DNA from: Batillaria attramentaria
Lineage: Eukaryota > Mollusca > Gastropoda > Batillariidae
Assembly (NCBI GenBank): GCA_018292915.2
Contig: JACVVK020000326.1
Coordinates: forward strand, 114,501 to 178,500
Length of the DNA stretch: 64,000 nt
Direction of reading: 5' to 3'
Shown here in pieces: positions 31,883 to 41,686 of the stretch. Position 1 is the stretch's first letter. Every line of letters starts with the position of its first letter. The position numbers and the translations under genes are program-made. The notes under the pieces were generated by a model. It was not told where the DNA came from. It searched no databases and saw only the letters and a list, made by a program, of their open reading frames with translations.

Positions 31883-33268
31883 ATGGCTGCGCCCTGTGCG
31901 CTGATCGCAAGCTGCAGTCCATTTCATCCCGAGGAGATAGTTCGACGTATGTTATGCTTTTTTTTTAATTCGCAAACTGATCATGATTTTATTGAAACAC
32001 TAATAATTAACTAAGTAGGATGATCTAGGCTTGCTTGTGAGTGCGCAGAGTGTCGACCAGTGTTGATCAGGACAAGTGGCGATAGTCTCTGGTCTACTGA
32101 TTCACAGAGCCTTTTTTCTGCCTAAGCTATCGCTGCATTAGAAAAAGGTTATCACCCGAGTACCTTACAAACATGCAAAATCATAACCGAAGCGACAGCA
32201 GCACCAAGCTGTCCGCCAAACGCCGAAAATGGTGTGAAAAGTTGGATGTTTGCGTTATTGGGGGAGTGGCACTTTTTCCAACTCCAAGTTATAGTTGGAT
32301 GAGCTAGCTAATTCTTTGAAACCCATTCTCAGCTGCCAGTGACGAAGAGAGGATAGGGTGGATATATTATTTGCTCGTTATTTCTGTATCATTAATCTAA
32401 CCTTTGAAATCAATACAGCAGAACACAAGAAAAGCTTTTTCTGTGAGGCTGAACACTGTATGCACTTTGGTTGAATGACTCTTTACAAATTGTAATCAGT
32501 CGGATTTTGTCTTTCTTAGAAATATTAGATGTAGCAGACCTGCCAGAGGCAAAGCCAGAATTGGAGTGCATTCAGTCGTATGACTGGCACATTGACACCA
32601 AGTACTACACTGCTGATGTCAAGCTTTGCACCACTGCTACCCGCACTATTGGTGACCAGAGCTTTGCAGAATCAGTTCAGGCCTTTGTGGTTTACTTTGA
32701 TTCACATGAGGTACAGTTTAAAGATCAGATGGTTCTATGCATTTGGTAGAAGGGGCATTATGCAGATTGATAATTATAGAGGTCTGTTGTTGGAAATATT
32801 TCGTTTGGGTCCTTACAGATTTTTTTTCATTTAGTAACATTATATTTCACAGTTGGGGTGTTATGATTATTCCACTTTGGTTAGAAAACAAAAAACAAAA
32901 GCAAACTTTTTTTTTTTTTTAAAATTGCAGTGGCTTGTTGAGAATACACAGGTTGCAGGAACCACAAGAATATCTTGCAGTACATGTGTTTACCTGTGTT
33001 TCTTTGATAGACCAAAAACAGAAGTACTGAAAGTGAAACTAAAAGCACTATGACATGTTTGTATTGTTTCTATGTGCAGCATTTGTATGTTTTGCAACAC
33101 TGTTTCATCATTGCTGTGTCATATTCAGGTGTCCAGTTTTGAGAAGGTGAAGTCATGGGTACCATACCTGTCCCACATCAACCCACCGGTGCAGATTCTG
33201 GTGTGTCAGACTAGTCGTCATGAAGATGGTGTGTATTGAGACCGTTAAAAAGATCTCTTACTCTTTTT

Positions 33269-33315
<47 letters not shown>

Positions 33316-34508
33316 CGTGCGTGCGCATGTGTATGTTTGCATGCTTGTGTGTGTGTGTGTGCACTGGTTTTTAATCACTGATTATCATTTGCGAATGAAT
33401 AATATTTTTGGCATGTTTGTGATTTAAAAAAATGAGGGGAAAAAAGTGACCGGAGGAAACTGGTTGAGGTTGGATTCACATTGACCTAATGAGCTTCTTG
33501 GTTGTGTGCTGCATTCCGCACAATAGTACACTATTGTCACATGCGTTGTGCATTGTTAGAAGTAGTTCTGCAGGTGATTGTACATAATGGGAATACAGAG
33601 AAATTTTTTTTGTGTGTGTTTGCGTGCCTGTCTTTAGATTATTTGTAGAAACTGAAATGCTGATTGTTTTGTACTGATGTGGTTATTATATGTGACCTTC
33701 CATGAGAAAACCCAGCTTAAGTGCAAAATTTTCAATTTTTTGTTTTTGGAGCCATCTTAAAGAAACAACCTTGCTCTTTACAGTGCAAAAAACCTCCTTT
33801 TAAGACATCATAATTTAAGGGCAGAACTACCTGATTTTGGCAAAATCTCAATACTGATCAGATAGCACCCGCTGACCTTTGTTAGCCTCTAGCTCGGAAC
33901 TGCGGCGTGCGTCTTAAGCCAGGTTTTCTTGTGGACGGTCACATATGTATATAATTTATTTGTGTCTCTGTTTTAAAGCTGTAAGCAGATTGACAGCCCA
34001 GCAGTGGTGTATTGAGCATGGCTTTGAGCTTGTGGAGTTGGAACCTGAAGAAAACAGTGATGATGAAGGTAATACACAACTAAAATATTTTTCCAAACAT
34101 TTGAATCGGTGAGTTTACCTTTTCCTTTCTCCTACATGTCATGTGTTGAGGCTGACAACTGACAGTGACAGGTAATGAGACAACAACAACAACAACAGTT
34201 ACCTTGAACATGGCACTTTCATTTTGAACAGGAGATTTGCAGTGCATCTGCAGTTGCATGTGAAACTGATACGTAGACTTTATTTTTTGCTGTGCAGGGG
34301 ATCATGAAGACACTGAGTTTTGTTACTTCTGGTACCCTTCAGATTAATGCCTCACGTGTATGCTGAACTGTTTTTCAAGTGTGATGGTGATTATTATTTG
34401 GATTCTTTTTCTCTTTCATTCCAGACTGTGATTTTGTAGAATCAAACGGAGTAAAAAGAATAATCCAGGCCCTTCATGCTCACACTTGGCCAAACCTGGA
34501 ACTGAAAA

Positions 34509-34587
<79 letters not shown>

Positions 34588-34589
34588 CG

Positions 34590-34635
<46 letters not shown>

Positions 34636-36768
34636 CAAATTGGGTAAGAACAGTTCCACACTTTTTCAGTTTTATGAAAGTGCAAGCTGTGCATGTGTTT
34701 TTTCTTTGACACAACATACATCGATCCAAGTGTTTCCCAAACCTGTGGAGGTCACTGACCTGTGATACAAAAGTCCATTTGATCAGAATCTTTTTTCGCT
34801 TCTTTCAACAGGCCGTTCTCCAGTATGCAGCCCATATTTCCGGAACTTGATGCAAGAGGAGGCTGCCCTCAAAGCAGCTGCAGCAGCTGCCAGTGGTGAC
34901 GACGAGAGGTCCGATGCCAGTAAAACTGCTGCGTGTGAAGAATCTCCAAGTCATTTACCTGCAGATAAACTGGATGAAGCCACAGGCAGTGCAGATGCCA
35001 GCAGAACTTCACTCCACTCCAATACAGAGCCAGGGGTTGCTGAGAAAGGTTCAGCTGAAAAACAAGAGGCTGATAAAAAGGACTCAGCCTCTGCGGAGAA
35101 AAAGTCAGCTATTGGTGAGCACCCTGCTACTTCAGGCTACCTTGTACTTTGCATTGGTAAAGTGTGGGAAGGGAATGTATGGGTTTTGAAACATTTGAGC
35201 TCTCAGGCGAGGTCAGGGAAGAATTCAGTTACCGGTATTGTTGAGTACCTTGTCGGTCCAGGCCACCCTGTACTTCGCACTGGTAAAGTGTGAAATTGGC
35301 ATGTGTGGTGTGGAAATGTTTGAGTACCTTTGACAGTCCAGTCCACCCAATACTTGACATTGGTAAGGTGTGTAAACAGCATGTGTGGTGTGGAAAAGTT
35401 TGGGAACAAGTCAGATATTGGCGAGTACCCTGCTAGTCCACGCCACCCTATACTTTGCATAAAATTTGTAAACTTGGAAAACAAAATGTGCAGTGTGGAA
35501 AAGTGGTCTTTCAGTTTCAGACTACTTCAGTTGTTGCAGTGTTTTCCCAGTCCTCTTGCATCAGAATACAGTTAACACACAAGATCTTGTTACATGAATC
35601 AGTCTGGTAGCCTTTTGTAGCAGTTCGTACTTAGAAACTTGCACCGCATGCCTTGGAAGCAGCCAGGGTGTTGTAAGTGAATAATTCAGGTATATCTGCA
35701 TGCATAATCCTTTCAGATGACCTGGTGCCAGAGGACAGCGAGCTTGCCATGCTAGCGGCACTGGGTAACGAGGATCCTGGAGAAGAATCTTTTGAGCAAC
35801 TCTTCACCAAGCTCAGGCTCATGAAAGGTTCAGTACCTCTTTTTTATGTTTTGGAAAAGACGATGTTTTAAAATCTGGAGCGGGGGAGGTGGGGGGGGGG
35901 GGGGGTCAAATTAAACGATGCTTCTCTGTATAATGGTGAAATCCACAGCTGAGAAGTAAGTGTGGGATTTTTATTTTTCATCAGTTGTTGCCACTACTTT
36001 TGCAGAACATGGCATAGATCTGCGCTTGTTTAACCAAGAACTGGTTAAGATTCTTGCCTCTTCTATCTGTAAATTTATTATACTCTTGGTGTTACTTGCA
36101 TCCATTGTTCAGAAAATCTTAGCATGCATTTGTTGTTGATTTTTTTTTCTGTTACAGAGAAGGCATCTACTTTACCACCTGAAGAAAGAAAGACATATGC
36201 AGAAAAAGTAAGAGCGTTTGCTTTGTCTTTCTGCCTTCGGTTTTGTACTGTGGCCCCCGCAAAATAGTTTGCTGTTCTCTTTATCATGAATTTTGGAGAA
36301 TGTATGTTTGTGTGCTTAGCAGGTGCTTGCCTGTGTAGCGTTTATTAGTGTTTGCTACAAATGTCTTGGTCAGATTGAAGCCGTTCCTTCTCTCACACTG
36401 CTATGTGCCACCTTTCTGCATCAGTCGGTGCTTGATTCCTGTGCAAATGCAACACTGTAATTGCGCATAATCTTATAAAAAGAATTTGTTTGTCATTTTA
36501 AAGAACTATGATTTGTGGCAATGTTACATGTGTTATAAAGTACAGAATAAATTACAACATTCAATACAGATTAAGTGGCATCATGGACAGACTTAAGTCT
36601 TGTTTTTTTTATGTTGTAAATGCCATTTCACACACAAATTGCATTAAACATTTTGTGATGACAATGTGACTGTCTTTACAGATTGCTGTCACATTCTGGC
36701 GAGCAATTGGCGGAGATGAAGATGAGATTGATGGACTCTTTGATGATGTTGACTCCGACACCACATGA
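31883..36768 (+). CDS. AAGAB: Alpha- and gamma-adaptin-binding protein p34 (AAGAB)
   Basis: Complete AAGAB orthologue, 359 residues (human 315). Exons: 31883-31946, 32520-32710, 33129-33228, 33979-34068, 34425-34508, 34812-35114, 35717-35827, 36158-36207, 36682-36768. All are GT-AG with consistent phases. The N-terminal part is the Ras-like pseudo-GTPase fold ([10 protein letters not shown]...; [55 protein letters not shown]). A 100-codon exon gives a low-complexity Ala/Ser/Glu/Lys linker, longer than in vertebrates. The C-terminal helical part holds [28 protein letters not shown] and [22 protein letters not shown] is a cytosolic chaperone that binds AP-1 gamma and AP-2 alpha with their sigma subunits during clathrin adaptor assembly. 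The ATG sits in CAAGATGGC. Head-to-head with IQCH. Confidence 0.95.
34510..34634 (+). repeat. (TG)n array fused to a splice donor
   Basis: The AAGAB intron after the exon ending at 34508 starts GTGAGTG and continues as about 125 bp of TG with CG interruptions, so the donor itself is the first repeat unit. Confidence 0.95.
35096..35470 (+). repeat. Minisatellite containing copies of the AAGAB exon 6 end
   Basis: Four irregular copies (steps about 126, 79 and 101 bp) of a unit that includes the exon end (aagtcagctattg), donor, and 'accctgcta..tccaggc', 'caccctgtactttgcattgg', 'taaagtgtg'. The last copy reads 'aagtcagatattggcgagta', a decayed exon end with GC in place of the GT donor. Confidence 0.85.
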
Positions 36769-37290
36769 AAGGAACTGGAATTTGCAAAAGTTTGACTAGA
36801 CACATGATGAACTTTTCATTTTTGCCTAAGTGTTGAAATGTGATTTCCGTCACAAATGAAACAAACTGCCGCAGAGCATGCTTCCAGCAGAATGGATCAA
36901 ATGGCTGAATTCTTGTGGCTTGGTGTTACTCTTAGCTCTTGTTTTCTGTGGTTAAAATACTTGGGCGTGATATCCTACCATTTTGTTGCGAATGCTGTAG
37001 TTGCCGTCTCCATAATATTATACGTATAAACTCAGATGTAGAATGAGATTTGGGGATCCTGTATCCTGTTCGTGCTGCTGTATCATTTTAACCAGAGGAT
37101 CATGTCAGATTTGATATTTATGTTTAAGGTTCTGATCATCTAAAGAATTGTTTAACTTTTGTGTTTGTCATTAGTAACACCAGTGCTGTTTTACATTGTA
37201 AGAGGTAAACGATGGGGGATGGAAAGCTTGGGGTAAGGAGAGGTGGGCACAGGTGCAAATTTTGTTGTAAAGTTTTTGGGACTGAGAGAA

Positions 37291-37348
<58 letters not shown>
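37291..37348 (+). repeat. (GT)n(GA)n compound microsatellite
   Basis: About 10 GT units immediately followed by about 18 GA units. Confidence 0.95.
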
Positions 37349-37349
<1 letters not shown>

Positions 37350-37530
37350 TTTGCATGGTATGAGTGAGGAGAGGTCAAGTATTGTATTCGTACGCATTCC
37401 TCATGTTATCACCATTCCTGGTGTGGCTACTGTACTGCCTGATATGGGACTTACTAGATTCATTTTCTGGGAGTGTTACCTCAAGGTGACACGTGGATGT
37501 GCAATGCGCTTTAACATAAATACATGAACC

Positions 37531-37594
37531 CTGGGATTGCTGAAAAAGCCACACAGGTAGTCCGGAATATTCCGTTCTCAGCAAGACCAGGGTG
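37531..37594 (+). mobile_element. Short hairpin element, copy 2
   Basis: Shares 'aaaaagccacacaggtagtc' and 'cggaatattccg' with 27402-27494. Its ends 'ccctgggattgctga' and 'tcagcaagaccaggg' are near inverted repeats. Confidence 0.55.
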
Positions 37595-37789
37595 AAGGTG
37601 TGTACCAGTACATGTGTTTTGTGTTATGTGTTGGAGGTTTGATGGGTGATGGAGCTCTTGTATTTGTTGGTACACTGAATATTTGTCAGGTTTGTGATGG
37701 AAGCTGAGTCTCAGTAGCACATTCTCAGTAGCTGTACATTTAAAAAATAAATTATAACTCTTGTTTTACAGAAAGCTCTCTCTTTTCTT

Positions 37790-37822
<33 letters not shown>

Positions 37823-38268
37823 AACAAGGCACATGCACACATACATATTGGCTTCTGTTTAATATGTGTCCTGGAGCAAAATTCAACATCCAATCATCCA
37901 CTGAACTGGTACAGTGATAATAAAAAATCTAAGAATCCTAACCAGTGGCCTCTATGGTGTTTCCTTTCACACACATACTACATCACATACTCATGTGTGA
38001 AGAGCCAAAAATCCTGGTCGCCAACCAGATGACCAAGACCGGAAAGCTACTAGCCCAAGATAAATTTCGGTCGCCCGTCCAGCTTGCAGAATTAAGTTTC
38101 CATGTTGAGTGTCTGTTCTTTTTCTTTATTGTAACCATTTCTATCAATACAACTGAATGAGAAAATTAGGGTATTACTGCTCAGTACAAACTTAGATAGC
38201 ACTGTCAGTCAACACACAACGATCACCTTGCAATTTGAGGCTGGTAGTCAGGCTACCGCTAAAACCGT

Positions 38269-38362
38269 TTTAACTCTTTGACGACGGAGCACAATTTCTG
38301 ACACATGATTTCCTATAGGAAATCGTGTGTCAGAAATTGTGCTCCGTCGTCAAAGAGTTAAA
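38269..38362. mobile_element. 94-bp near-perfect hairpin element
   Basis: Arms of 45 nt with one mismatch around a central TATA. Starts 'tttaactctttgacgacgga' and ends with its complement. TTAA occurs at both ends, consistent with a TTAA-targeting (piggyBac-type) MITE, or the TTAA may be part of the arms. Confidence 0.8.
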
Positions 38363-39110
38363 TCGCCTCAAGTTTTTTGCGTCACTTCTGGTGACCTTGT
38401 TCATCACCACTGCAAACTACAGGTCCACTATAGCGACAATGAACCTTAGGGGAAGATGTTTGCAGTGGCTGTGTGATCATGTAAAACAGTTAGCTTTTAA
38501 ACTGGATTTCAGTTTCTCAGAAGAATAACGTAACATGATAGCGTGTTCAGTCAGGCACAGTTGCCTGGTAAAATTCTGGCAAAATGTTGTAAACCTACAG
38601 AGGAACTGTACAACCTTCACACACTTGTGACTCAACAATAGCAGTGGTTCACATGCAGCAACCCAATTTCACATTCGCAATGTACTGTATAATATTCATA
38701 ACCGCTCCAGGGTATTTAACACATATATATAGTCAACCATTGTGCTGAGACTGTAATTTTCAAGAACTCTGCTCACATAGTTTCAGCTTCAAGAACACTA
38801 ATGTGCGTCTTGCACCAAAACCTCTTAGCAACACCTTTGTATGCATACTTGCCATGATCAGTTTACAAGTGTCAAGACAAAGCTTTGGAAATTCATGTGT
38901 ATTTATGCATTCGGTGCATAAGATGCCCACAAACAAAATGCAAAACTGGTAACAAACGCAAAAAACTCTGACAGCGATATTTAAAAAAAAATACTGAAGC
39001 TTACTATTACATGTACATACATACACTAACTTATGCATGAATTCTAAAAAGGCAGTTGCCATGGCTTAGGCCAGTTAGGCAGAAGTGACCAGCAACTCTC
39101 TCTCTCTCTC

Positions 39111-39155
<45 letters not shown>

Positions 39156-39480
39156 CACACTTCAATAATGATTTTCATGCCTACGAGTCTTAACCATGAA
39201 GCATTTTTATACTGCAGGATCCAGCTTTAAAAAAAAAACAAAAAAAACCAGCAGCAGCTAGGCTGTATAAAATATAGAAAACATACGGATCTTTACAAAT
39301 AAGTGCCCCTCAATGACTTCTCCATAAGAGGTTACACACTTGACTTAGAACATTAGCACTGTCAACTAAAGATATCTCTATATATCATATCGTAAGACAT
39401 CTGAATTCTTTGTGTGAAGCAGCATTTACAAAGAAGGCAGTACTGAGCACCTACACATTTTCTCTCTATGCTTTCAGCTA

Positions 39481-39521
<41 letters not shown>

Positions 39522-39959
39522 AGTTTACAACAACAAAAAATCAGTTCCATAAACAAATGCACATAAAGGGGGGCAAGCACAGTATTCAATATCATAAACA
39601 TACAGAAAATGATTCACAATTTGAAAGAGATCTACGAAATTCAATCACAGAGAAATATTCAAGTACCCATGCATTAAACTGGCTAATCTACAGCTGTCTT
39701 TGAGTTGTCAAATTTATTGTGATAAATTGTACTCTAAACTTCAAATTCTGATTGCAGTTCACATATCACATAGACCAAACACTACATCCACAGGTTAAAA
39801 CACAAAAAAAAATCATACTTGATTTGTGAAAGAGCAACAATTTCTATTACATGTATTAACGATAATTTTAACAGACGATGTGAAAACAATCACTTCCATA
39901 ATGAACTATGCAAAACAACTGCTTCTGCTGTACTATAACAACCATTGTTATCACGATTC

Positions 39960-40094
39960 GTTGGGGGTTTAACGTCTTTTCCCGCCACATGCAGGCGATA
40001 TCAAGGATCAGACAATAAAGAAAAAAGCCAGTCAGGATTCGAGCTCACCACCTGAGCATTGAAAGTCCAACGCTCTACCCCTCGGCTATCCCTT
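39960..40094 (-). repeat. SINE-A copy
   Basis: Reverse orientation: 'gggggtttaacgtcttttcc' at the left, tRNA-like head at the right (B box 'ggattcgagctca', A box 'ctctacccctcggctatc'). The middle body is shortened. Confidence 0.82.
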
Positions 40095-40405
40095 GCTATC
40101 GCGGACTATTCTGAAAGCACCATGACTAGATAATAAACTAAGCAGAAAAAAATTAACCACACAGAATCAACCATTTACAACCAAATGATAACAATACCGG
40201 TTACTTGGTAATGGCACGTGGTTGACATCATTTTGGTGCCTTTCCCATATAATTATACATGTGTAGCATCATGTCATCTGATAAGAATTAAGGACAAAAC
40301 AGCTGCAACTATTTACATAATGATCTTATTCCGATTCATGCTAAAAGAACTATTTCTGAAACAGACTGTGTGGTAAAAAGAAATGCTACATGTATCATGA
40401 TTTTT

Positions 40406-40650
40406 CAGGCATGCTACTCTTCCGTGAATTCGCGGAAATCCGCGAAAATGAAAATTTGAAAACTATTTTTTTTATCCTGGAAAAAGTACTCAGAATGCGC
40501 CAGATTGCACAGATTTTAACGATTTTTTCAAAAATTTTCCGGGGGGGCATGTCCCCGGACCCCCCTAGCAGACTCGCCGGCTACGCTGGCTCGATTATCT
40601 GGCTGCGCCAGATTTTCAGTGAAAACTCTTTTTTGGGAGTAGCATGCCTG
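40406..40650. mobile_element. 245-bp MITE with 14-bp perfect TIRs
   Basis: Starts CAGGCATGCTACTC and ends with its exact complement GAGTAGCATGCCTG. The interior is GC-rich with a 'ggggggcatgtccccggacc' stretch. Flanked by T-runs on both sides, so the target duplication cannot be read. No transposase. Confidence 0.82.
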
Positions 40651-40795
40651 TTTTTACAAATGTTTTCTAATGTTACATGAATGGGTGGAGACAGCAGCAG
40701 CACTGCGTGTAGTACACATATTGAAAACTGTGTCACAGTTATGTGTTGTAAGGATATACTGTTGCTGCTTATAGTTAATGCCCAAGAAGGTGAAG

Positions 40796-41030
40796 CAATG
40801 GTCCTTGCATATATGAAAAGATCTATCGACGTAAAACACAGAACTAGTATGAAACGGTTTACCCCGAAATAATGAGAAGGCAAACCTGCTGGCATTCATG
40901 TTTGTTCAATGGTCCTTGCATATATGAAAAGATCTATCGACGTAAAACACAGAACTAGTATGAAACAGTTTACCCCGGAATAATGAGAAGGCAAACCTGC
41001 TGGCATTCATGCTATAAAGTTTGTTCAGGT
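40796..41030 (+). repeat. 111-bp tandem duplication
   Basis: 'caatggtccttgcatatatg' begins at 40796 and again at 40907. Two near-identical copies ('gatctatcgacgtaaaacac', 'ggcaaacctgctggcattca') differ at only a few sites, so this is a recent duplication. Confidence 0.9.
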
Positions 41031-41249
41031 GTGTGCAGAGAGAACCAAAAACTGTCTAGCTGCGAATGCATGGTTTTTTAAGGTAAAGCCCTTGCTGGGA
41101 CAGACAGCACCCAGAACTGTTCCACAGAACTGAAACGGGATAATGGAAGACAACCTCCTCCTGACTCACAGCCTCCATTTCCTTCTGTGTTTCTGTCACA
41201 GGAACATCTGAACATTCATCACATGTATACCCGGTACACACCACCGGCA

Positions 41250-41340
41250 TAATAATACTAATACTAATAATAATACATTCTTATATAGCGCACTATATTC
41301 CCACAAGATGAGCTCAAGGCGCTTCACAAATACAGTCTAA
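41250..41340 (+). repeat. SINE-like end with (ATA)n
   Basis: (aat/act)n followed by 'cttatatagcgcactat' and 'ctcaaggcgcttcacaaata'. This 'tatagcgc...aaggcgctt' end is common in marine invertebrate repeats. A related 'tatataacgcctatctg' start is at 48440. Confidence 0.55.
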
Positions 41341-41401
41341 ACTAATAAAACAAAAGTATGCAACACATACTGACACAAGACAGACACACATGCATGTGCA
41401 G

Positions 41402-41438
<37 letters not shown>

Positions 41439-41686
41439 CCTGCCACTCCACCAGCAACAGACACTGGAATGACATTGTTAGCATGAATAATTTTCAAAAA
41501 AGAAATACAGACAAAAATGGCAGCAAAAAATTTCAAATGTAGTGGAGCAACATACAGTAAGAAAACAGTCAAGTTGAAAGACCACTGCTAAACTGGAGTA
41601 AGATTGCAAAAGTCATGCTTGTGCCCACATGCAAGTCAAAGCTTTCTACAGGCATGCTGGTACACAGCCGTTGTGAAATGCTTCTT

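Larger units (their letters stand above)
36769..37765 (+). other. AAGAB: AAGAB 3' UTR with a probable poly(A) signal
   Basis: AATAAA at 37746-37751 is the first good signal after the stop. The UTR would include (GT)n/(GA)n at 37291-37348 and a hairpin element at 37531-37594. The end is inferred. Confidence 0.5.
37766..41686. other. Intergenic space and 3' flank between convergent AAGAB and the vWA-MIB/HERC2 gene
   Basis: No exon recognised. It contains the 94-bp hairpin, (CA)n at 39100-39154, (TA)n at 39486-39518, a SINE-A, a MITE at 40406-40650, a 111-bp tandem duplication, a SINE end at 41250-41340 and (CA)n at 41405-41435. The only minus-strand AATAAA I noted is at 39718-39713, a possible distal poly(A) signal for the minus-strand gene. 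Confidence 0.6.
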
